Shown here one piece after another: positions 1-6,762 of a DNA stretch of 22,618 nt. The stretch comes from a virus. A program made the position numbers and the translations under genes. The stretch lies in IMG/VR virus record IMGVR_UViG_3300038566_000032, positions 1-22,618 of that record; one strand, 5' to 3'. How positions within the stretch are numbered: the stretch's first letter is position 1; every line of letters starts with the position of its first letter. A model generated the notes under the pieces. The model made no database searches. It saw only the letters and a program-made list of their open reading frames with translations, and was not told the DNA's origin.

Positions 1-17
1 GTTTCCCAGTCACGATC
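1..17 (+). other. Synthetic amplification primer at left edge
   Basis: The first 17 bases (GTTTCCCAGTCACGATC) are repeated as an exact reverse complement at 22602-22618. The sequence matches the tag primer family used for random-primed (SISPA-type) amplification of viral DNA and resembles the M13 forward primer. It is almost certainly not phage sequence. Genomic bases begin at about 18. Confidence 0.93.
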
Positions 18-18
18 C

Positions 19-333
19 AGTAGCTCCGATAGGGTACATTATTTTCCACATCATATAGGCCTTAGTATTGATCTATGGTTCTCGTCTAAGTTTACCTTAT
101 CTGTGTACCATGAGCTGGGCCATATGCAGCATCCATTAGGCACTGATGTAGACACGTTAACTAAAGAACTAGCAGCATGGCAATGGGCGATTGATAATAT
201 TCCAACATTCACATTAAATGATTTTGCTAATATACATTTATGGTTTGGTTCCTATTGGAAAGAGGGCAATAGAGCACATTATAGATATTTCGCTGATGTA
301 ATTAACCAAATGGTATCTAAGAGGTTTTTCTAA
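19..333 (+). CDS. Putative zincin-like metallopeptidase domain protein, 5'-truncated
   Basis: The reading frame is open to the left edge, so the gene is partial and its start is outside the window. The visible protein carries an HELGH motif (His codon at 109-111), the zinc-binding HExxH signature of zincins, in the context SVYHELGHMQHP. About 15 residues later an acidic position in KELAAWQWA could be the third zinc ligand, as in ImmA-type peptidases. The last ~75 residues are aromatic-rich and end in KRFF. The stop TAA overlaps the next ATG by one base, so it belongs to the rightward early operon. The substrate is unknown. A host regulator or virion role is possible, but neither is shown. The motif is clear; family membership is inferred. 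Confidence 0.6.
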   Translation, partial: SSSDRVHYFPHHIGLSIDLWFSSKFTLSVYHELGHMQHPLGTDVDTLTKELAAWQWAIDNIPTFTLNDFANIHLWFGSYWKEGNRAHYRYFADVINQMVSKRFF

Positions 334-533
334 TGAAACTAACAGTAACACAGAGTACAACTAGATCTGGGGTACATGTTCTCCGATTTGATAATGGCGA
401 TACTGCTACATATAATATAGAGACTGATCAATTGTCTGTATCATTTCGTCCATCTAAACATACAGAACAATACCTCATTACTGTTCTAGAAACAGTGGAA
501 CGAATTAAAGCACGTACAGGACACTTAGTATGA
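333..533 (+). CDS. Hypothetical protein, 66 aa
   Basis: A small soluble protein I do not recognise. Its ATG shares a base with the stop of the upstream metallopeptidase-like gene (TAATG), and its stop overlaps the next ATG (ATGA), so it is translationally coupled in the early operon. Residues 1-45 look beta-rich (alternating hydrophobic and polar, with a VLRFDNGDTATYNI stretch). The C-terminal 20 residues look helical and basic. There are no cysteines, membrane segment or catalytic motif. Tight packing between frames supports a real gene. Confidence 0.65.
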   Translation: MKLTVTQSTTRSGVHVLRFDNGDTATYNIETDQLSVSFRPSKHTEQYLITVLETVERIKARTGHLV

Positions 534-805
534 AACAAGTACACCCAGACGATTTAAAACATGGTGACATTTACATCCGTCATCCAAATAGAAGCACTGA
601 TGTTAAGCCATTTATTGCGCTTAGTGTAGGTGAAGAGGTATGTGGTCGCTTAGCTGTAGATTATACTCAAATATGGGGAACCCTCCATCCTGTATCTGAC
701 TTAGTGGAGGGAGAGCCTAAATTATTCACAGTTATTGGACGATTGTCAGATTTAGACACACCTTTACAAAAAATTGCAGAAGAGGTATTGACGAATGAGT
801 CTTGA
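530..805 (+). CDS. Hypothetical protein, 91 aa
   Basis: An unrecognised soluble protein starting on an ATGA overlap with the previous gene and ending 11 bases inside the helicase gene. It opens with HPDDLKHGDIYIRHP, a pattern seen in small beta-barrel/SH3-like phage proteins, followed by alternating hydrophobic strands and an acidic helical tail. There are no membrane segments and no recognised catalytic residues. Its position immediately before the helicase suggests an accessory replication role, but nothing in the sequence proves it. Confidence 0.65.
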   Translation: MKQVHPDDLKHGDIYIRHPNRSTDVKPFIALSVGEEVCGRLAVDYTQIWGTLHPVSDLVEGEPKLFTVIGRLSDLDTPLQKIAEEVLTNES

Positions 806-2048
806 TTTACTCTCCGTATTGGGAGACAGGGAACACTACTACCGCTTCAGGCACTTCATCCGTGATGAAATCCTTAGCCATGAAGTTAAACAAATTATTA
901 ATGACTTGGAGAATTATTATGAAACACATGCATCAATTGATTCTGTAGACTGGGAACAGTTTAGTGAATGGTTTGTATTAGTTAAACATCCAACGTACAA
1001 ACGAGATAAGGTTGGTAATTATGAAAAAGTATTCGACCGTCTGTCACTACACACCACCACTGATCTTGCCTCTGCAATCGTGGAAAAGTATATTAAACAA
1101 GATTACTGTGCCAGAATTGCAGACATTGCACTACGGGGTAGTGAAGGAGAAGAAGTTGATCTGGCTGATGTCGAAGTGCTTCTTGATGATTGGTCATCAG
1201 AGACAGAAAGGGCTAGCAAGCTAGACACATTCATTGTAACAGATGATTTAGAATCACTAGTGGAGACAGTGGTTGAGAATGGCTACAAGTGGCGTATGCA
1301 GTTTCTTAATGAATCCATAGGCTCTGTTCGTAAAGGCAAGCTAATGTGCTTTGCAGCTCGTCCTAACACAGGCAAGACAACATTCCTAGCATCAGAGGCT
1401 ACATTCATTGCCCCACAACTTCCAGATGATGAGGTTGTGCTGTGGTTTAACAATGAAGAAGCTGGCGAGGATGTTAAGTTCCGTGTAGTACAAGCAGCAT
1501 TGGGGTGGGATGCTGATAAGATTCGCAAAGATGTACGATCAGCAATGTATACATATGAGACAGTTGTTAATGGTAAGGGTAAGATTGTTATTGTTGATAA
1601 AGCAGACCTGTCCACTAAGGACATTGAAGAGTTTGTTAGACAATACAATCCCGGACTAATTGTTGTAGATCAGTTGTGGAAGGTGCATGGGTATGAGAAG
1701 TCTAGTGCAACAGACACAGCCCGTCTGGGTCATATATTCCAATGGGCACGAGAGATTGCTAAGAAACATGCTCCAATCCTAACAGTACATCAGGTTAAGA
1801 CAGAGGGAGAGGGTGTTGATTATTTAACACCATCTATGCTCTATCTATCGGGCACTGTTATTCAAGGTGAGGTGGATAGTTTAGTTATGATGGGACGTAA
1901 GTATGAAGCTGGATATGACGATGTACGTTTCTTAACCATTGCTAAGAATAAGGGAGCATATGGTCCAGATGTAAATCCCAAAATGAGAGAGGGGAGAGCA
2001 GAGGTGATGATTGTTCCTGAAACAGCACAATATAAGGAGGTTGTATGA
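795..2048 (+). CDS. DnaB-like replicative helicase (RecA-fold ATPase)
   Basis: A 417-aa protein with a C-terminal RecA/DnaB-type ATPase core. Walker A is ARPNTGKTT at residues 188-196, followed by NNEE at 219-222, where DnaB-family helicases place the catalytic glutamate. Walker B is GLIVVD at 287-292, and the sensor-like TVHQ is at 330-333. In this family the motor unwinds duplex DNA at the fork as a hexamer. The first ~165 residues match neither a zinc-finger/Toprim primase, as in T7 gp4, nor a clear DnaB N-terminal domain. Any primase activity must therefore come from elsewhere. AGAGG at 781-785 supports the ATG at 795. The next gene starts on an ATGA overlap, and the DNA polymerase follows 0.5 kb on. 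Confidence 0.88.
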   Translation: MSLDLLSVLGDREHYYRFRHFIRDEILSHEVKQIINDLENYYETHASIDSVDWEQFSEWFVLVKHPTYKRDKVGNYEKVFDRLSLHTTTDLASAIVEKYIKQDYCARIADIALRGSEGEEVDLADVEVLLDDWSSETERASKLDTFIVTDDLESLVETVVENGYKWRMQFLNESIGSVRKGKLMCFAARPNTGKTTFLASEATFIAPQLPDDEVVLWFNNEEAGEDVKFRVVQAALGWDADKIRKDVRSAMYTYETVVNGKGKIVIVDKADLSTKDIEEFVRQYNPGLIVVDQLWKVHGYEKSSATDTARLGHIFQWAREIAKKHAPILTVHQVKTEGEGVDYLTPSMLYLSGTVIQGEVDSLVMMGRKYEAGYDDVRFLTIAKNKGAYGPDVNPKMREGRAEVMIVPETAQYKEVV

Positions 2049-2470
2049 GTGATTTTAATGTAGGCGATTCAGTTATTATCAGCCGTAGGGTTGAGGAGAG
2101 TGGTGATAAGTCCTGTGTGTGGCACGATAAAGGACTTATGGACAATCTTATAGGGAGGATAGGTGTTATTCGTGACTGGAATACTGCAGAGGATCGCTGG
2201 CTAGTTGAATTCTCCGACGGCATGGACTGGTGGTTTTTACCAGAGTGTTTCGAAAGCCCTCCAGATATTTCCTCTCTATACACAACAGGTCCAGATAACA
2301 CTGTCTATGTAGGAGAGACATACATACAACGTGCTAAGCGTAAGAAAGACGGAGAAGCACAATATATTATTCAATACTCTGACACAAAAGGACGTAGTGC
2401 TTGTGTTAAGAAGAAAGACTTGCTTGCCTTAGCAGCAGCTCTTATTGATTTAGCAGGAGAAGAGAAATGA
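2045..2470 (+). CDS. Hypothetical protein with SH3/KOW-like N-terminal domain, 141 aa
   Basis: The start overlaps the helicase stop (ATGAG), preceded by AAGGAGG at 2035-2041, a strong ribosome-binding site. Residues 3-75 follow the pattern of small beta-barrel repeats (FNVGDSVIISRR, then IGRIGVIRDW, then WLVEFSDGMDWWFLPE), as in KOW or MIB/HERC2-like domains. Residues 85-125 are a basic beta-rich segment and the end is an alanine-rich helix. No catalytic motif is visible. Its place between helicase and polymerase suggests a replication accessory or nucleic-acid/protein adaptor role, which is inference only. Confidence 0.65.
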   Translation: MSDFNVGDSVIISRRVEESGDKSCVWHDKGLMDNLIGRIGVIRDWNTAEDRWLVEFSDGMDWWFLPECFESPPDISSLYTTGPDNTVYVGETYIQRAKRKKDGEAQYIIQYSDTKGRSACVKKKDLLALAAALIDLAGEEK

Positions 2471-2515
2471 AAGCGTTTTATTTTGAAATTATGATGTTTA
2501 TTTGAGGGGGTTGTG

Positions 2516-3697
2516 ATGACACAGAAGATATTATACTATGACTGTGAGACAACAATTAATAATAAAGGAGAGGATGCTGTTGGAAAACACCAAGCATCTC
2601 CCTACCACCCAGACAATGAGATCGTATATGAGGGATGGTTGTTTGAAGGAGACAAACAAGTAAGTACATTACGTTCCGATATACATGAGAATACGTTCCT
2701 TAATGTAGAAGAGTGTTGTCTCTTTGTAGCACATAATAGCTCCTTTGACTTGTCTCACCTATTGATGGGTGAACAAGGGGAGGAGTGGATGGAATGGATT
2801 ATTCGAGGAGGACGAATTTGGGACACACAAGTAGTTGAATACCTGCTAACAGGACAGGATAGTGTATGGCCTAGTTTGGATGATGTTAGTGAAAAATACG
2901 GAGGGACAGTTAAAGATAGTAGAATGAAGGAGTACTGGAAAGCTGGTGTGTGTACCAAGGATATTCCAGCAGATGAAATTATTCCATACTTAGAGCAGGA
3001 TGTTCTTAACCTCCAGATTATTCTTGAAAAGCAATTAGCTGAAGCCTATCGACTAGATATGATGCCCCTTATAGAGAGCCAGATGGACGCTAGGCTAGCT
3101 ACAATTGGTGCTGAGTACAATGGTATGGCCTTTGATCAGAAGGCTGCTAACAAGCTCTCTAAGAAGCTACAGAAGCAACTAGATGTTGTGGAAGATAAGC
3201 TACGTAATGAAATGGCATACACAATTGGCATTGAACTAGATGAAGTTAATCCGGGATCAACTAAACAATTAAGTGCTATGTTGTTTGGTGGTACTATTGA
3301 TGTTGTACGAGATATGCCTGCATTAGACGAAGATGGTGAGGAGGTTGTGTATAAGTCTGGTAAACGTAAGGGAGAAGTTAAGACTAAGAAAACAAAGATT
3401 CCTATTACAGTTAATGGACAATACATAAGTGATAAGCCTCTGGGACGTAGTGGTTCATATCCTGTAGGAGATGACATCATCACTAAGCTTCCAGTGAAGG
3501 GAGACTTTGTAACTAATCTACGGAAGTATCGAGAGCTAAAGAAACAACTCTCCACATACTTCGACGGATATGCTGCTCTTGTTTATCCTGATGGGTGTCT
3601 ACACGGCTCCATCAATCATTGTGCTACAGTGACAGGACGTATGAGTAGTAGCAACCCAAACCTTCAGAACATCTCCAATAAAGAGAGTAAGGAGTAG
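2516..3697 (+). CDS. Family A DNA polymerase, N-terminal cistron (3'-5' exonuclease and thumb)
   Basis: The N-terminal part of a T7 gp5-like polymerase. The proofreading exonuclease motifs are intact: ExoI YYDCETT (D9, E11), ExoII HNSSFD (N74, D78), WDT at D103, and ExoIII YLEQD (Y158, D162). The thumb region follows, and the frame stops just after the conserved TGRMSSSNPNLQNIS segment with the tail NKESKE and an amber codon. Polymerase motifs A, B and C are absent here and appear downstream from 4215. The two cistrons add up to 393 + 296 residues, close to T7 gp5 (704 aa), so nothing essential is missing. GAGGGGG at 2504-2510 selects the ATG at 2516; a GTG at 2513 is an alternative. The N- and C-parts must presumably associate as separate chains. 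Confidence 0.92.
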   Translation: MTQKILYYDCETTINNKGEDAVGKHQASPYHPDNEIVYEGWLFEGDKQVSTLRSDIHENTFLNVEECCLFVAHNSSFDLSHLLMGEQGEEWMEWIIRGGRIWDTQVVEYLLTGQDSVWPSLDDVSEKYGGTVKDSRMKEYWKAGVCTKDIPADEIIPYLEQDVLNLQIILEKQLAEAYRLDMMPLIESQMDARLATIGAEYNGMAFDQKAANKLSKKLQKQLDVVEDKLRNEMAYTIGIELDEVNPGSTKQLSAMLFGGTIDVVRDMPALDEDGEEVVYKSGKRKGEVKTKKTKIPITVNGQYISDKPLGRSGSYPVGDDIITKLPVKGDFVTNLRKYRELKKQLSTYFDGYAALVYPDGCLHGSINHCATVTGRMSSSNPNLQNISNKESKE

Positions 3698-3699
3698 CT

Positions 3700-3936
3700 A
3701 TGGACACTAGAATTATACAAGACCAAGACGGAGTTATAGTGATCACTAGCTATGATCCAAATGACGATGCTTGGATATTTATTAACAATAGAGCGGATTA
3801 TGATGGTAATGATGTAGGGTATGGCGCCACTAGTCCTGATGAATGGTCTGATGCATCAGCTATTAAAAAAGAATTAACATCGGAACAAGTGAAGCAAGTG
3901 TTTGAGGCATTAGGGGAGGTGTTTGATGCAATGTAA
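3700..3936 (+). CDS. Hypothetical acidic protein inserted between polymerase halves, 78 aa
   Basis: The first of two genes lying between the polymerase cistrons. AAGGAG at 3689-3694, which overlaps the end of the polymerase N-part, sits well for the ATG at 3700. The protein is strongly acidic, with an N-terminal beta-hairpin-like stretch (IIQDQDGVIVITSYD), a Tyr/Asp-rich middle and a C-terminal amphipathic helix. No nuclease (HNH, GIY-YIG, LAGLIDADG) signature is visible, so it is not an evident homing gene. Function unknown. Its ribosome-binding site and close coupling to the following gene suggest it is expressed. Confidence 0.65.
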   Translation: MDTRIIQDQDGVIVITSYDPNDDAWIFINNRADYDGNDVGYGATSPDEWSDASAIKKELTSEQVKQVFEALGEVFDAM

Positions 3937-4213
3937 AGCATGTGGACAAGAATCTGGATTAAAGCAGAAGAGAGCACTTGATCAGAACAACCAGAAAGAT
4001 ATTCCAGAAGATGAGCTGGAAGATTTATGTTCTAGCTGTCTCTCTATTGCACATGAATGCTATGCAGGGTATAATGTAGAAGCAGAGGTTAGAGATAAAA
4101 TGTTAGAATACTACTGCCGTTACCCTGACTTCTTTGACTTTGGTTCAGAGCTTGATGAACTCTTTGCTAATTACAAAGGGGAACAGGCTATTTGTAATAT
4201 AGTGAGCGAATAA
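3926..4213 (+). CDS. Small protein with CxxC/CxxC zinc-binding motif, inserted between polymerase halves
   Basis: A 95-aa protein starting at ATG 3926 after GGGGAGG (3913-3919) and overlapping the preceding gene by 11 bases. It opens MQCKACGQESG, with a second pair in LCSSCLS about 30 residues later, forming a plausible four-cysteine zinc site. Further cysteines occur in HECYAGY and YYCRYP. The rest is acidic and helical. HNH proteins also use CxxC pairs, but no HNH histidine/asparagine core follows. It ends two bases before the start of the polymerase C-terminal cistron. It could be a zinc-ribbon adaptor for DNA or polymerase, but that is unproven. Confidence 0.65.
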   Translation: MQCKACGQESGLKQKRALDQNNQKDIPEDELEDLCSSCLSIAHECYAGYNVEAEVRDKMLEYYCRYPDFFDFGSELDELFANYKGEQAICNIVSE

Positions 4214-4214
4214 T

Positions 4215-4491
4215 ATGAGCAGTGTAAATATTAAGACATGCTTCATTTCCAGATGGGGGAATGATGGTTATGTAGTGGAAGCAGACTTCTCACAGCTTGA
4301 GGTTATTGGAGCAGCCTATATCTCTGGTGATGAGAATATGTATGAGGATATTCTGAACGGCGTTGACAGCCACTCTCAGAGTGCTTCATGGCTAAATCCA
4401 TATTCATATGAAGACATCCGAGAAGGCTATTTAAATGGAGATAAGTTCTTCGATAAGATGAGAAAGAATGCAAAAGGTCCACGCTTTGAGT
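4215..4491 (+). CDS. Family A DNA polymerase, C-terminal cistron, exon 1 (motif A and start of motif B)
   Basis: The reading frame starts with its own ATG at 4215 and resumes the polymerase exactly where the upstream cistron stopped. Motif A is VEADFSQLE, with the catalytic Asp at residue 24. Motif B (O-helix) begins RKNAKGPRFEL, with R83, K87 and F91 matching Pol I R754, K758 and F762, and is then interrupted by the group I intron. Unspliced translation would end two codons later at TAA 4497-4499. With the intron removed, the Leu codon at the junction (T|TA) restores FELQYGAG. The ribosome-binding site is weak (GTGAG at 4202-4206), so coupling to the preceding gene is likely. Exon 1 plus exon 2 is 891 bases, giving 296 aa. 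Confidence 0.9.
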
Positions 4492-4793
4492 TAATATAAT
4501 AGCTCCTTCATGCAGGAATGCATGTCGAATAATCTGGTGAACTCAGGGGAACTCCAGCCCGGACAATCCTGAGCCAAGCTTGAGCTTCCTAGTACAATAT
4601 CTAGGAGGTACTTATGGTAATAAGTGCTGGGAAGCTTTTGAAGGTGCAACGACCATCCCGAAAGGGAGTACACAGAAGTCTGTGGAAGCGCCAGACATCC
4701 AGAACGGATGATGATATGGTCTGCTCTATATAGGAATATATAGCTGCATGTAACGATGCGGGGGAGGATTAACGACCCTCCTTGAACACAAGG
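4492..4793 (+). ncRNA. Self-splicing group I intron (302 nt) in the DNA polymerase gene
   Basis: The splice sites obey group I rules: exon 1 ends in U (4491) and the intron ends in G (4793). P1 pairs exon GAGU (4488-4491) with intron GCUC (4502-4505), giving a U4491·G4502 wobble at the 5' site, and extends by U4492-A4501 and A4493-U4500. P2 is the hairpin 4509-4524 (CATGCA, GGAA loop). The P/Q-like core AATCCTGAGCCAAG lies around 4565-4578. P7 is formed by GACCAT (4651-4656) with ATGGTC (4716-4721), with R-like GTGCAACGACC and S-like GATGATATGGTC contexts. Hairpins CCCGAAAGGG and CACAG/CTGTG lie inside P7 (P7.1/P7.2-like), suggesting subgroup IA. P9-like is 4726-4743 (CTATATA, GGAA loop). It encodes no endonuclease. 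Splicing restores the polymerase frame. Confidence 0.93.
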
Positions 4794-5407
4794 TACAATA
4801 CGGAGCTGGCGCTAAGAGCATTGCTGAGAATAACAACCTAACACAGGAACAAGCACAAGGCTTTATTGATCAATACTATGGACGATATGCTGGCCTAAAG
4901 GACTTCCAAGATTATGTTATTGAACAAGTGCAGTTGTCTCGTAAACCATCCCCTAAACGTACAGAGAGCCTACTACCTGCTGGTATAGGAGAATACAGAA
5001 GCATTACAGGAAGGCTGTATAGATTTACAGAGTATGATGCTCCAGAGTTCTTAGTAAGACGAGGCACTCGTACATCATTCTCTCCAACACAATGCAAAAA
5101 CTATCCCATACAGGGATTTGCTACAGGGGACATTGTTCCAGAGGTGTTGGGTAGAGTGTTTAGGGCTTTGCTTGCTGATGAAGAACTACGAGAGAAATGC
5201 CTAATCATTAACACAGTACATGACTCCATTATATTTGATTGTCATAAGAGTGTGTTAGATAAAGCATGTCGCTTAATTCGGAGTGTGATGGAAGATGCTC
5301 CTAAATGGATGGAAAAACGTTACGGATTTAAAATAGACCTGCCTTTGAATGTTGATGTTGAGTATGGACATTCATGGGATAGTTTGGAGAACTGGAAAGA
5401 TGAATGA
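4794..5407 (+). CDS. Family A DNA polymerase, C-terminal cistron, exon 2 (motif B end and motif C)
   Basis: Begins at the 3' splice site with TA completing a Leu codon, then QYGAGAKSIAENN, the second half of motif B. Palm motif C is TVHDSIIFD, with the catalytic Asp at about residue 236 of the spliced product (codon 5222-5224). The usual HDE is HDS here, as in some phage family A enzymes. The conserved YPIQG segment and a C-terminal VDVEYGHSWDSLENW tail are present. Together with exon 1 this is the complete fingers and palm. It needs the N-terminal cistron for exonuclease and thumb. Its last 8 bases overlap the next ATG (5400). Confidence 0.92.
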
Positions 5408-5546
5408 GAATAGTATTGACATTATTGTAAATAGACTAGCAGATATAACACGAGAACTGGAGGATTTAACAGAAGCATCTCAGGAGCTATTGCAAGAAGC
5501 CGTAGCCCTACAATTTCAATTAGAATTAGAAGAGGAACAAGTATAA
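5400..5546 (+). CDS. Small coiled-coil protein, 48 aa
   Basis: The ATG at 5400 overlaps the polymerase stop, with GGAG upstream at 5387-5390. The short product is nearly all amphipathic helix, with leucine/isoleucine heptads (IIVNRLADITRELEDL, then LLQEAVALQFQLELEEE) and an acidic end. Its stop shares a base with the next ATG (TAATG). It is probably a small helical partner of neighbouring replication proteins, but no family is recognised. Confidence 0.6.
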   Translation: MNENSIDIIVNRLADITRELEDLTEASQELLQEAVALQFQLELEEEQV

Positions 5547-5995
5547 TGGCACTAGTAACTGGCACAGTTGATGCAACCAACGACAACTACGGCAAGGTTA
5601 ATATTAATGTAGCAGGCAAGTGGTATTCCACTAAGCGTGAATGGTGGAAAGGCAACGATCCTGTTGTAGGAGACAATGTAACATTCGATGATGGTGGTCG
5701 TAATTACATTAAGAATTACAAGGTATCATCAGGAGCACCCGCTCCAGCATCTGGTGGTGGTTCAGCCCCTCCTCGTCGATATGAGAAGACATTCCCTATT
5801 GCAGCACTTGATCCTTCTCGTGCAATCAATCGACAGAATGCATTGACAAATGCTGTGAACTTCGTAACAACAACAGCGGTTCCAGAAGCCTCACCAGATG
5901 ACGTTATTCAGGTGGCTCGTTTGTTTGAAGCCTACACTACAGGTGATTTGGATGCTGAAGAAGCACAGGCTATGCTAGACTCAATGGGAGGATAA
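5546..5995 (+). CDS. Putative OB-fold single-stranded DNA-binding protein
   Basis: A 149-aa protein. Residues 1-60 form a beta-rich domain (TGTVDATNDNYGKVNINVAG, KWYSTKREWW, VVGDNVTFDDGG) resembling compact OB folds. A flexible Ala/Pro/Gly linker follows at about 63-78 (GAPAPASGGGSAPPRR). The C-terminal half is helical and ends in an acidic tail (DLDAEEAQAMLDSMGG). Beta domain, low-complexity linker and acidic tip make a typical ssDNA-binding protein layout, where the tip recruits partners. It lies between polymerase and 5'-3' exonuclease, where an SSB would be expected. No sequence family is recognised with certainty, so the role is inferred from architecture and context. Confidence 0.55.
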   Translation: MALVTGTVDATNDNYGKVNINVAGKWYSTKREWWKGNDPVVGDNVTFDDGGRNYIKNYKVSSGAPAPASGGGSAPPRRYEKTFPIAALDPSRAINRQNALTNAVNFVTTTAVPEASPDDVIQVARLFEAYTTGDLDAEEAQAMLDSMGG

Positions 5996-6003
5996 TATAA
6001 ATT

Positions 6004-6762
6004 ATGAGAGTAGTGGCAATAGACGGTGATATAATTGTCTATTCCTGCGGCTTTGCGGCAGATGATGAGCCTCTTGCTCATTGTCTGTCCACAGTTAAGA
6101 AGATGGTACAGAATATATGTGCTCACACAGGAGCTGATATTTATACAATCTATCTAACTGGGAGAAACAACTTCCGTAAGGATGTAGCAACTCTCCAAGG
6201 CTATAAGGAAAACCGTAAAGACAAACCAAAGCCCCGACATCTAGAAGATATTCGGGAATATTTAATTAATGTACATGATGCTATTGTTATTGAGGATGCA
6301 GAAGCAGATGATGCTTTGGGAGAATGGCTCTCAGAGAAGGGACATGACGAAGACCGTGTTCTAGCATCTCTTGATAAAGACCTAGACATGATTGCTGGAG
6401 AGCATTTCAATTGGAGGTCTAATCACTGCTATACAATGCCAGAAGATGAAGCAGATATGTTCTTTGGTAAACAGCTATTAACAGGAGACAGTACAGATAA
6501 CATTCCGGGCTTATATAAGATGGGTGGTGCTAAGGTCACTAGGAAGCTCGTAGACGCTATGGAGGACAACTACCGTGAGGGTGGGTTTGGTCAGATGGTA
6601 GAAGCTGTTAGAGCGGCTTACAGGGCGGCTAAGGAGGTTAATGAGGAATGTCGTATGGCTAAGGAAGACTTAAACCCTGATGCTGTTGTTGATGAAATAG
6701 GAGAGCTTCTATGGATTAGACGTACAGGAGCTAAGAGCTTCAAGGAGCTATGTAATGATTAA
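6004..6762 (+). CDS. 5'-3' exonuclease (FEN/PIN-fold, T7 gp6-like)
   Basis: A 252-aa nuclease of the flap endonuclease/5'-3' exonuclease superfamily, which removes RNA primers and trims 5' ends in phage replication and recombination. Acidic metal ligands are in the expected order: AIDGD (D7, D9), EDAEADDA around 97-104, SLDKDLDM at 122-129, and the H2TH entry GDSTDNIPG at 161-169. The substrate-handling YKENRK lies at 67-72. GGAGG at 5988-5992 precedes the ATG, somewhat distant. The gene ends on an ATGATTAA overlap with the next. As a separate protein it supplies the activity missing from the polymerase, as in T7. Confidence 0.92.
   Translation: MRVVAIDGDIIVYSCGFAADDEPLAHCLSTVKKMVQNICAHTGADIYTIYLTGRNNFRKDVATLQGYKENRKDKPKPRHLEDIREYLINVHDAIVIEDAEADDALGEWLSEKGHDEDRVLASLDKDLDMIAGEHFNWRSNHCYTMPEDEADMFFGKQLLTGDSTDNIPGLYKMGGAKVTRKLVDAMEDNYREGGFGQMVEAVRAAYRAAKEVNEECRMAKEDLNPDAVVDEIGELLWIRRTGAKSFKELCND

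Noticed and set aside
3698-4214. Second group I intron as cause of the first polymerase break
   Set aside because: The segment is almost wholly covered by two frames with ribosome sites, leaving no room for a P3-P9 core. I saw no P7-like R/S pairing.
4491-4673. Leftward open frame over the intron
   Set aside because: It lies on the opposite strand of the structured intron, has no ribosome site or recognisable domain, and the intron accounts for the whole segment.
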